Origin: Nematostella vectensis
Taxonomy: Eukaryota > Cnidaria > Anthozoa > Actiniaria > Edwardsiidae
Length of the DNA stretch: 64,000 bases
NCBI RefSeq assembly: GCF_932526225.1
Contig: NC_064047.1
Coordinates: forward strand, 4,463,501 to 4,527,500
Direction: 5' to 3'
Shown: positions 25,261 through 37,100 of the stretch, in pieces
Numbering within the stretch: position 1 is the stretch's first letter
Layout: each line of letters opens with the position of its first letter
The notes under the pieces: generated by a model
Database searches by the model: none
What the model saw: only the letters and a program-made list of their open reading frames with translations
What the model was told of the DNA's origin: nothing
Made by a program: the position numbers and the translations under genes

Positions 25261-26620
25261 GAACATTAATCAAAAAATAGAAATACATTTGGTCAGCCTC
25301 TTCTTCTAACAACAGAGATAATAGGGACCTTCAAATTAAGAATTCCGCGAAGAACAATACGACAGTGCATGCACAAGATTTCAACGCACACTAAAACATT
25401 GTTTTAAGCATGTGGAGAAATACAATATATACACCATTATGTGGCAATGGAGGTGGTTTGGCCAGTCTTAGAAAGGAGGGGTCACTAAGTTTTAATAACT
25501 AAGTCCTTCAGGCTTTGTACATGGCTTGCTTCTCAAGCCAGACAATCCTGTGTCAATTTATTAGAAACAGGCTAGTAGGCTGAATTAGGGATGGGATGGG
25601 TATATTTTTATAAGGCTCCCAAAAAAGTTCAAATATGTATACTTTAACCAATAGAATAGAAGTCATGTTTCCACTTATAAATGTAAAGTATATTCTAACT
25701 TGTTGAGTTTTTTTTGGCATACTGAACTGAAAATAGGGACTTTAAGATACGAGTACAGTTACGAAAAGGGTGATAGTGGTAAACAATAAATTTAATTTGA
25801 GAATTGAAAGGCTGCACATGAAAATGCGTTCTGTCTGATAGATTTCCAACCGTTCTCCCCCAAAACACCACGTGAAATTCCAAGTATTGCGGTCTGGCAA
25901 CTATGTGGCCCGTTGTAGTATAAATTCACCTATCTCTGTTTCCTATTCTAGAAATAAAGTTTAAGGTTAATTTCAGTTTGTTCCTGAATATAAAGTCTAT
26001 GTAATTTCCTCGAAACTATTGTGGAATTTGCTCCAAGCATTAAAGTGTTATCCCAGTCACTCCGTCCTAGCTGTAGCCGCATCTAAAGTCCCTAATAACA
26101 AAATAGGCTGTGCGGTGGTGCATCCCCACCCTCCCAGCCTGAAAAAAAAAAACTACATTGCAAGTATAGGATAACTAGGCCTGCATGGGCCTTTTTGGGA
26201 CAGGAACATAAGCCTGAAAAAAAATTGATAATTACAGAAAGGTGGCATGCAACTACAACCCTTGGTTTATTTCCTTGTGTCTGGCCAGCCTTTTTTAAAG
26301 ATTAACATTTCCTTGCATTAGATAGAAAGCCAGATTATTTTACACCTAAAAGATTGCCATCTGGTTGGTTTCAGGGCCTGGCTTGAGAAGCAAATACCAT
26401 ATCACATTGACTATCAAATTAAGGGTCTAACTTAAAGGGCTTTATAAAACCAAGAGTTACTACATAGATACTTTGAAAGCCCCCTATGCACTGGAAATAG
26501 GATAAACAATGATCTAAAATGATATTATTAACATTTTTAATGAGAATTCTCATTGAACATGACTGACAGTGATAGCAAAAATATTATCTCAAGCAAGAAA
26601 CAGGAGTGGATGCTGCCTAT
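25261..26620. other. Intergenic between convergent genes
   Basis: Spacer between the plus-strand TAB gene and the minus-strand cysteine-rich gene. Its right part probably holds the 3' untranslated region of the minus-strand gene. No coding frame is supported. Confidence 0.5.
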
Positions 26621-27349
26621 TTACAGATAAGCATTTTCTGCATATTTACATCCACAATCTTTTAAATTACAAATAAATCCAAATGCTTGCCCATCCATCA
26701 TGTTACATGACGTTCTTGAACAAAAGCAGGTCAACTTGCGACAGAAGGTTATCCCAAACTGCGATACGCAGGGTGTGGCTAAAGGGCATACGTCTGTTCC
26801 ACTTTCACAGGAATAACAACATAAAGGGCCACACATAAACCAGAAACACTGACTACAGCAGTCTGAGTGTCTGTCATTATAGCTGTCAATCAAATCCCAA
26901 TCTCTATTAGGGCAATCCCCAAATGTCTCAGGGCAGACTTTTCCACAAATCAGACAAGTCACCACTCCTGGTACGCAGATAGCAGCATAAAGCAAGAAAC
27001 CTAAACAATTATAACAAAAACATTCTCCTTGTTTTGTACAAGGCCTCCATTTGCAAGCCGCGCAAAAACAGTTCGAATAAAACGCTTTGGGCTGAGAAAC
27101 AATCGAGGTTTGAAGGCCTGGCTGGTTCATCGCAATGTGTTGGTCCGTGTTCTGTAAAGTATTATAGCTTGTCTGTGGCTGGCGTGTTATAACAGTCGAC
27201 TCTTCCCAAGCCGGTCTCGGTGTTTCACGTTGTGAGCCCCCTGTATTCTCAAAACGCGTCTCTGTTTCGCTGTAAACCGGAGGTGGGCCTCTCTCACCAA
27301 CAGCCTCGCTGTACGATGGAGGAAGATCGGCCATTTCTGTATCAACCAT
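26621..27349 (-). CDS. Cysteine-rich PPxY-containing protein, single exon, uncharacterised
   Basis: An uninterrupted 242-residue frame on the minus strand. The N-terminal part is hydrophilic and has two PPxY motifs (LPPSYSEA at about 9-16 and PPPVYSE at about 22-28). These are the usual ligands of WW domains, including those of Nedd4-family ubiquitin ligases. From about residue 92 the protein is very rich in cysteine, about 28 of 150 residues, with clusters such as CFCAAC, CSQC and CGPLCCYSC. One hydrophobic segment (CLGFLLYAAICVPGVVTCLI) could sit in or on a membrane. PPxY plus Cys-rich membrane-proximal layout recalls LITAF-like and other small endosomal adaptors, but the HxCxxC signature of LITAF is absent. 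I do not recognise the family. The composition and length argue for a real gene. It is divergent from sestrin across an 827 bp gap. Confidence 0.75.
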   Translation of the reverse strand: MVDTEMADLPPSYSEAVGERGPPPVYSETETRFENTGGSQRETPRPAWEESTVITRQPQTSYNTLQNTDQHIAMNQPGLQTSIVSQPKAFYSNCFCAACKWRPCTKQGECFCYNCLGFLLYAAICVPGVVTCLICGKVCPETFGDCPNRDWDLIDSYNDRHSDCCSQCFWFMCGPLCCYSCESGTDVCPLATPCVSQFGITFCRKLTCFCSRTSCNMMDGQAFGFICNLKDCGCKYAENAYL

Positions 27350-28176
27350 AACTCTAGAATATCTAAAATAGCGTCACATTTCCGCCTTCTTTGTGTGACC
27401 CGGTCGAGTTGTTTTGATTGTCGTCCGTTTCTATGTCTGGACGTCACGTGATCTTTTGACACAGGTATACCACATTTTTTCGACGATGTTTTATTTTACT
27501 TTTACTCTTTCTTTCATTTTCAGAAAACAAACTAATCCCAGCCACAGGCTGAATGTTTACAAGGCACGAAAGATTTTTAAAGTAGACAAACATATGTAGT
27601 TCTGGTGAACATGGTATTATGCACGTTTTTATATCGTTAAAGTTCAGTATGAGCTTTTAATATTGGGTATCATTATTACAATCTCCAGTAAAATATGAAT
27701 AAGTAATACTGACATTTAAACGTTTGGGAATCCATCACTACATGGTAGTGGGTTTTTTTTTTCTTTAAAAAAACATGTGTGTGTTTGGTAAAGTGTACGT
27801 CGCTTAGGGCACCAGACACAGACTACTTCAGAAGTATTTGAGTTCTCTTTGGATTAAATTATTAATATTGTAAAAATCTGCCAGCGATTTGCATTCTTTG
27901 TTTCTAAACCCTTCGAGTTCGGGAGTATTTCCCTTAGCCGGTTTCACCCCATAAAAGGTAGAACAGGAGGTGTGTCGATGACGTAGAAGTCATATTGTGG
28001 TGTGATTGGCCGAGCGGCTAGTGCGGTGGATGGCCTCGATGTCACATCATTTGGATTGTCCAACGCCAGGGTTTCAAGCTCAAATCTAATGAGAAATTTC
28101 GCCAAAAAAACAGGGATTTCTACATCAACAAGGCTACAAAACCTTCTAGAACAGACTCCAGCGATTGCCTCACACA
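27350..28176. promoter_or_regulatory. Divergent intergenic region, likely shared promoter area
   Basis: 827 bases separate the start codons of the minus-strand cysteine-rich gene and the plus-strand sestrin gene. Around 28008-28080 is a tRNA-like stretch (TTGGCCGAGCGGCTAG, then GGGTTTCAAGCTC), probably a SINE or tRNA relic. Transcription start sites are not determinable here. Confidence 0.5.
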
Positions 28177-31100
28177 ATGAGCGATGATGAAGACTTCATT
28201 TATGAGGAAGATTCGCTCAGGGATTTTAGTATTTTGCGAACAAGAGATGCTAATGTCAGAGGCCAGTTTCTAGATTCGCTGGTGAAAGCATACAAGACTT
28301 GGGCAAACAGAAGAGATGAAACCATTAACAACGGCCGCCAAAACTTATTTGTGGAACTTCTACCTTGTATTCTAAGCCTTTCAATCCGTTGCCCTTTTCC
28401 AGATGTTAGGGAGAAATGCTCGAAAGTTTTGGAAAACGTTAAGGTTGGTATCGACTAAGGGCATCAAAGAGAAAATCGTTCGTCTACTGCCCTATTTGAC
28501 AAGCTAAATTAGAGTTTTTTCTGGCGTATGGTCTTTCCCCTCATACAATCCTCTGTTTTGCCCACAGTCAAGCACTATGCCCGTCCCTAGACCACTTTTC
28601 AAGGGTCCTTCGTCTTTCATACCATCGAAAGAGGTGAGTCCTTCTACATTTTGTCAAGACCACAATTCCACTTACTTAAGCTTATTGCTCCCAGTAATTT
28701 TACTTTCTCTTAAAAAATGCGTATGTCAATTATGCAAGATAATATGACATATTTTGCTAAGATATATCTGTTTCCCCTCGAATCGTGGTGAAAAACGGCT
28801 GAGATAATGATACAAACATTTGAGTGAACATCTAAAGGTGGAATTCTGACGATTGTTGGACTTATTTCATCATACAACATATGACAATCCTTATAAGAAC
28901 AATAACTCTCGCTGTGTTTATATATATATTCCATCAGTGCTCCTCTCTGCTTGTCAAAACATGGATGTCTCAAGAACCTCTAATAGTTCCTTTTACATGC
29001 TAAAGGCATTTCGAGTTTCAACTATTTTCCAAAGCCATTAAAATTATGGATGATATATTCCAAATCAAAACATTTACTTATGCTTTACCCACTGCCCAAG
29101 GGACAGTTTTTAAGTGCAATTTTATTTTCTTGATAATTATTTTTATGCCTATTTTCACTTATTCAAATGTAACAGGTACAGTACACCACAATGTGGTACT
29201 GTTATTACATTATGTATATATTTTCACACTGAATAATACAAATAAATAGAGTATACTGCAAGCATGCCTTGAAATAAACTTAACTTTTATACAAAGCTCA
29301 ATAAATATGGTCTCATAGAGTTATCCTTTTTATTGATATTTGCACAAAAAGAATCAGATTCATGAAAATGTAGTATACTTCTAGGTTTTTGAATAAGTCT
29401 TGTCTATTATTATGCATGAAAAGTCATAGACAGAAGCACTACAGGGTACCTATTTCATTTTTTCCCTACGTACTGTAAACAGCCAAATGTAAAACATATG
29501 CAAACAAGCTGATCACTTAGATCATAATTTCTGTTCAATAGAAAATAAAAAAAGATTTTAATAATAGTTTTGATTTAAAACATAACTGGTTGTAAGTAAA
29601 GTACATGAGCAAAATCAATACCACAGGGTAAAAACTATCAAATAAATTAATTCTATTTTTGTACTATTTTAGTACTAACTATTGTACATACTTTAGAACA
29701 ATGGATGTTAATACAGTGTTATGAATGTTACATATGAGTGTTTTAATTGCTAAAGGCAGAGGTCAAATGTTTGTGTGGATTTAAAACATGAATAAACATC
29801 ACACCTATTTTTCTTTCTCTGTCTCCTTTCCACATTTATCTTCTGCCCGAAAAACAAAAGAAAACACATTTTATTTATAGAAGTTGTTGAGTATGGAAAA
29901 AAAAAATGAGAAAAAAGGTCTTTGGGTCCCCCTTTTTATATGGCCCTAATGTAATTACAAATTGCGTTGAGAGGATTTATCATAATAATGCCCAGCAGAT
30001 TTTATATGCATATGCCTGTCAAATGAATTGCTAAATATAGAACACTGTCCACAAATGTAAAGAGGTAAATGTTTTTATAGTATGTGTAGCACAACCAGCC
30101 ATGGATATTTTTTTGGAAGAATGCAGGTAGAATGATGTACTGTATTTAGCAGTAATGAATGTTATGAAACAAGGTCTGCTGAGAAACTCAGCTTAGCATA
30201 AAATTAATTTTCATAGAAAGCATAAACCCCTTACCTATAGTACAGGTTGGATGATGATTAAATACTGTTAGATATTTCAGAATATTATAACTTAATTTAT
30301 TAGCAAGAACCTTTGAAGGTTCCAACAGTGCATTGAACAATTTCCTTCAATGGGTGTAAAAAGTATAGGACTAGGAAATTTAAAATTCTGCAACAATAGT
30401 TTTGGTTTCTTGAAAAACATAGACATATCAGTAATCGTGTGTGGTGTTTCCATTAAATTATCTTGGTTTATGATTTTTTGGCCTTAGACTGCTCAAAGTT
30501 CTTATCAAATTCTCTGTCTCTTTAATTGCTAGGTTGTTTTACTAAGTAGAGCATCAAATTTTAAGAGCATTTGCCTAGACAGAAACTTACATGAATATTG
30601 GCTATTTTGCAATCTAAGTTGGCATTGAATAAAAGAGGTCACTTCTAAGATTTTATTTAGGAATTTATTTACTAACCCCCTTCTGTAGTTCCTGCAATTT
30701 TAAATACATTTAACTAACTACACCCTGCTGTAAAAATTGAGTATTCATGGTGCTGTTATTGTGTTAAAGACTGTGTGTGTTAATGAAATATCCCCCATGT
30801 TTACAGCTGCCATCAATGGACACAGATGATGAACAGACCCACAGTCTTTTGGTTGACTCCTTCTTATTTAATGGGCGTGTCCCTAACGTGACATGCATAA
30901 TTGGTGTGCACCCCCAGTACTTGGACTGGAATGCAAGGACGGAATACTTTCTCATGCGTGGGGAAGGGCCTTTGCCTTATGATTGGCGACACTACATTGC
31001 TATCATGGTGAGAGGATAAGATTTCTAATAAGAAGATAATCTCCAAAAGATATGCTATACACAGTTGCACATAATTTAAGTTCTTTGCTCTGAAATCCTA

Positions 31101-34100
31101 TTGTACAAGATGCCATCAAATAAACATAATCTAAGTTTGAATTAATTTGCATTCTCTTGAATGATACACAACCCCCAAAATGTCTAAATCTTGGGCCAGT
31201 ATACTTAATATTACACAAAAAACACTGGAAACACAGTTGAACCACACTCTAAGGACACCTCAAGTTATATTCTGCTTGCTTATAATCTTATTTCCCAAAA
31301 GTGTCCTTTTAAAAAAGCAGTGTTTGCACTAGTTTAAGCCTGTGGAAGCTCAACTGACAAAATGCGAAAGAATCTATAAAATTTGCGCTAATTAACAGAC
31401 CATCCGCTCTAAATATTTATCAGTCACATCCTCAAAGAAGCTTCCAATGGACACACTGTTTTCTGCTTAAAATCATCAAACATTGTTATGCAATTTACCT
31501 GAAGATCTGGTGCAACATCTGCTTTAACATGATTCCACAGTGGTTATGTGATCAAGTTGGAGAAGTCAGTTGCTTTGAATCAGCAGTACTGCTGTAACTT
31601 GTATTGAGTCGCTTGCCAACCAAATGTTTTTATTTATTGCACACAGGCTGCTAGCAGGCACCAGTGCTCATATCTGGTGAGTATAACTGGCTAATAATAT
31701 TGAGTTGTAGGCACTAGTGCTCATATATGGTGAGTATAACTGGCTTATAAAACTAGGTTTGTTGTAGACACCAGTGCTCATATCTGGTGAGTATAACTGA
31801 CTTATAATAATATGCTGTAGACACCAGTACTCATATCTGGTGAGTATAACTGGCTTATAATACTAGGTAGGTTGTAGACACCAGTGCTCATATCTGGTGA
31901 GTATAACTGGCTTATAAAACTAGGTAGGTTGTAGACACTAGTACTCATATCTGGTGAGTATAACTGGCTTATAATACTAGGTTTGTTGTAGACACCAGTG
32001 CTCATATCTGGTGAGTATAACTGGCTTATAATACTAGGTAGGTTGTAGACACTAGTACTCATATCTGGTGAGTATAACTGGCTTATAAAACTAGGTAGGT
32101 TGTAGATACCAGTGCTCTTATGTGGACTGGTGAGTATAACTGCCTTATAATACTAGGTTTGTTGTAGACACCAGTGCTCATATCTGGTGAGTATAACTGG
32201 CTTATAATACTAGGTTTGTTGTAGACACCAGTGCTCATATCTGGTGAGTATAACTGGCTTATAATACTAGGTTTGTTGTAGACACCAGTGCTCATATCTG
32301 GTGAGTATAACTGGCTTATAATACTAGGTTGGTTGTAGATACCAGTGCTCTTATGTGGACTGGTGAGTATAACTGGCTTATAAAACTAGGTTGGTTGTAG
32401 ATACCAGTGCTCTTATGTGGACTGGTGAGTATAACTGGCGTATAAAACTAGGTTGGTTGTAGATACCAGTGCTCTTATGTGGACTGGTGAGTATAACTGG
32501 CGTATAAAACTAGGTTGGTTGTAGATACCAGTGCTCTTATGTGGACTGGTGAGTATAACTGGCTTATAAAACTAGGTTGGTTGTAGATACCAGTGCTCTT
32601 ATGTGGACTGGTGAGTATAACTGGCTTATAAAACTAGGTTGGTTGTAGATACCAGTGCTCTTATGTGGACTGGTGAGTATAACTGGCTTATAAAACTAGG
32701 TTGGTTGTAGATACCAGTGCTCTTATGTGGACTGGTGAGTATAACTGGCTTATAAAACTAGGTTGGTTGTAGATACCAGTGCTCTTATGTGGACTGGTGA
32801 GTATAACTGCCTTATAAAACTAGGTTGGTTGTAGATACCAGTGCTCTTATGTGGACTGGTGAGTATAACTGGCTTATAAAACTAGGTTGGTTGTAGATAC
32901 CAGCGCTCTTATGTGGACTGGTGAGTATAACTGGCTTATAAAACTAGGTTGGTTGTAGATACCAGTGCTCTTATGTGGACTGGTGAGTATAACTGGCTTA
33001 TAAAACTAGGTTGGTTGTAGATACCAGCGCTCTTATGTGGACTGGTGAGTATAACTGGCTTATAAAACTAGGTTGGTTGTAGATACCAGCGCTCTTATGT
33101 GGACTGGTGAGTATACGCATAGGATTTGAAGGGGGGTGCGACCACCCTGCATATACCCCTTTGATGTATGATGTGCCTGATCAGTGCTGATTAGTTTTTC
33201 AAGGGAAACCTTAAAATTTCACCACTCCAAACTCAAATCTAGCCTAAGGTCCTGCAGTTTAACTGATCATAAAATTATACCCCCTGCTAGACCATGCCTG
33301 ATCTACATTTTTGTGGTTTCTTACAGGTTAGCATTTATGAACGGGAGTTTTTGCGTTACCATGGTGACAAGCAGTGGCTTAAGGGTATCCAGCACATCCC
33401 TAAAAAGCTTCATGCGTTGTTAGACATGAACAAGTACCTAGCTCATCAGCCGTGGCTTGTCAGCACTCAGCTAATAGAGGTGGGTTTACAATTGGTGTGA
33501 CGGGGCTGGTGAATCCGCACTGTTTAAAGCCGCATTGTCAACAGTCTATTTCCGGTTGATTACGTAACAATCTCCAATGATTTTTAACAAAAAACGCAAA
33601 TTTTTTTTCAAAATGGCGAAAGCAGTGTGTCTATTAGAAGTTTCTTTGAGGATGTGATTGATAATTTACAGCGAATGGCCTGTTAAACACTGTGGATTCT
33701 TGAAGTTGAGGTTTCCATTGGGCCTCTGAAAGTAAACTGGTGACAATGCGGCTTTAACAGGCCATTGGCTCAATGATAATAACAGGACAATTATCAATGA
33801 CATCCTCAAGGAACATCCCATAGACACATTGCTTTCACAATTTTCTTTAAAATTTCCTTAAAATCCATGTTATGTAATCTACCGTAAGTAAACTGGTGAC
33901 AATGCAGCTTTAAGATAAGTGCTTAACTAATAGAGAAGGGTTTACCAGAGCTGGTGTTGCAGGGCAGGCAGTGAAGGTAAATCTTTTCTGGCTTGTTAGG
34001 TAGGGTGGTTAAGGGCACGTTTTTTTACTCGTTATTCTGGAATGAGAATGATTAGAATAAAAAAAGCTATTGTTCATCTCGCGTTCCCATTCCGTAATGG

Positions 34101-37100
34101 TATGAAGGCCATTCCTCCCATTTTGCTACCTGTAGCAGAATGACTAAAATGCCATTTTGAAATTCTCTACCAACCATTCCAATTATAGAATGATAGAAAA
34201 AAAATGCGCTCTAAGAAACACGCTTTCCCAGTAGGGAAGGGTTTACAAAAGCTACATAAAGTGATGATAGCTTTAATGTCATACAAAGCTGGTGGATCAA
34301 CTGATAATAATGCTTGTTGATGTCTAACGTACCACCCTGTACATGTGTACATCAGGGCTGTAGCAGAGGGTGGGGCACTGTGGGCACGTGCTCCCCCAAG
34401 CTTAAAAAAAAATTATAAGAAGATGACCAGTAGGGGTGTGGCTGTGCCCCAATTGTTTTTTTATGTTTCTGTATCGTGCAACCCCCCCCCCCCCCCCAAT
34501 AATTCGAGGCTTGCTACAGCTATGTACATGTAACATGGTGTCATTAATATTGATGGAGCTCACTTTCAGTACAAGCTGTTGTCGTTCTCATTGCATTATG
34601 AGAATTTGTTCCTTTTTATCCATATTTCCTATTCCATGTCACCAACAGAAACTGCTTAAAGGTGAAGACAACTGGTCCTTATCCGAGCTGGTCCATGCCA
34701 TAGTCATCATGGCCCACATTCATGCGCTCTCCAGCTTTGTCTATGGCTGCGGTGTCGTCCCAGAGATAGACTCAGAGAATGGACACACCTTCAAACCTCC
34801 GACTTTGACAGAGACAAACCAGGCAAGCTTTGACTCTGGGAACGCAACCACAGGCTCTGAGTCTGTCAGATCGTCAACAATGACTCGGGATGAGCTGATG
34901 GCCAGGATGAGGGAGGTTCGGGCCGAGCAGGACACATTGATGGAAGCTTCACAAGAAGAGCTTTTCCAGCACTTCGAAAAGCTGGAGAGTGGAGAGTGTA
35001 AGTGTTTTTTCACACGTCTGTGTTGCTAGGGGTCGTTGCTAGAGGGTGTGTTAGCCCATTTGGTTATTTAAAAAACATTTTTTAATTGAATGAAACCAAA
35101 TCTTAGACCTTCTTGTATAATACATGGCCTACTCAATTATATGACCTACTCAGAAAATCCTGACTTCATACCATTGGTATCTTTTCTTGCAACATTGTCT
35201 TGGCTCTACTTTTCAATCATGAATACAGTATAGTTTTTAATTTAATGAATGAATGAATGAATAAATAAATAAACATTACATTAATCATTAATATCAAATT
35301 CAATAAAAAATGTATTGCAATAGCTTTCAAGGCAAGAATGACAAAAAAAGAAAATCTTTAAATGAAACTAAACCCTACCTGAAAAAAAAATAATAAATTC
35401 TGGATTTTTTGTAAGCGCTGAATAACTTGCTTTTGGTTGCTGTTATTTTGTTGCTAAAAAGCCTAAGGGCATTTTAGTTTGCCCCCCATAAATTCACATG
35501 ATCTCTTAGCGCAAGTCCCCTATTAATATGGGATGTTTTTGTTTACTTGGTATTTTGTTAGATGACAAAATGATGCCTTAAGGAGTCTCTATTACTACTC
35601 AGAAACTTTTGGCAGCTGTAAAGTTCTAACTCACTCAACTGTGTCTTTCTCTCTCAGTGGCCCACTTTAAGGATGAAGCTGCATCAACACCAACAGAATC
35701 TCTAACCACTGACCTCGCCCGATACTTGGAGGACCCCAACTTCCGCTACCAGGATTTTGCCAGCCGCCCCCAACAAGACATCTCCACCTTCAGAATACAG
35801 GACTGTTCCTGGGAGGAGCATGGATTTTCGCTCTTCAATCGACTTTACCCTGATATTGGAACATTATTGGATGAGAAATTTAGTTCCACTTTAGGGCTAA
35901 CTTATTTTACGTAAGTTGTTATTATTTTTGTTATTTATTATTTTTTTGTTATTATGTTGTTTGTGACCAAATTATATACTTTTGTCACATTTTGAAAAGT
36001 CTAGTTTCAAATGCAGTGTTAGCCGCTAACACAAAATAGTAGTCAAGATTTCTTTTTTTTTATTATCTTTAGCTTGGGGGACCGAACAAATGTGGACACC
36101 ACGGTGTTTAGGATGGCAACTTGGAACTACATCCATCTTATATTTGGCATCTACCACGATGACTACTTGTACACAGAGGTGAGGACGTGCCAGCAGTTTT
36201 CACTTTCTGAAGAGTTAGACCTGCAATCAATAAGCCTTGATTGGGTGGTACACTCTAAGAAACTTTCATTGACTCTGAACATGCTCAAGTCCAACAAGAG
36301 TGCTAATAAGAGTTTCCTCAGTTTGATCACAGGGAAAGAGTCGTGAGCTGATTGCAGTTGAAATTAAAAAAAAATTGATGATCATTCCTGACCATCTCAT
36401 CAGCTCTCAAACACTCTCCATAGACCAACCATGTGAGAATGGAACTATTTTTATTTCTCATCTCCCTCCCCTACAGATGATACATCCCACCCAGAATTGA
36501 ACAGAAAAAGGGCTTTAAAACCCAAAACCATGAAATTCCATCTCTTGGGGTGGGGGGTCTTTTCTTGGAGAATAACACATCTTTGCTAAGATATTATTAT
36601 ATATTTCAAATAGAACCAAACCCTGCTAGCCAATTCGCAATAAACTGTAATTTTAAGATTGCACAGATTCGTGATTATACTTGCGCTTTTACTGACTTGT
36701 CGATGTCCTGAAACATAATCTACCATGACAATTCCTCCATAAACTAATACTGTTTTGTTTTGTTTAGGTTAACAAATTAATGGAAAGATCCTACAAAAGA
36801 TATATAAAAAAGGTAGTCTTGCCGGACTGATTCACTTATTAGCGTCGTTCTGTTTTTTTGTTTTTTTTTATATTACTCACTAAATGTGATGTCGTTTTAT
36901 TGGTAGGTTGCCTGTGTCCCTGAAAAGGCAACACAGGAAGATTATCTGGAATTCATGCCGGAGCTTACTCACTCTGAAAAGGTACCACCTTTCGAATTCC
37001 CTATCCTAAAAAATTTAGTCTTTCGATTTCCTTAAGAGCATAATTCTTCCTCCGTGCTGTCATGGTCCCACTTCACAAATTAACTGTGCTGTTATGGTCT

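Noticed and set aside
28008..28085. Possible tRNA-Leu or tRNA-Ser gene (TGGCCGAGCGG with GGGTTTCAAGC)
   Set aside because: The B box is poor and no cloverleaf could be drawn, so it is more likely a SINE or tRNA relic.
31802..32295. Minus-strand repeat proteins ([17 protein letters not shown] type)
   Set aside because: Antisense reading of the sestrin microexon array.
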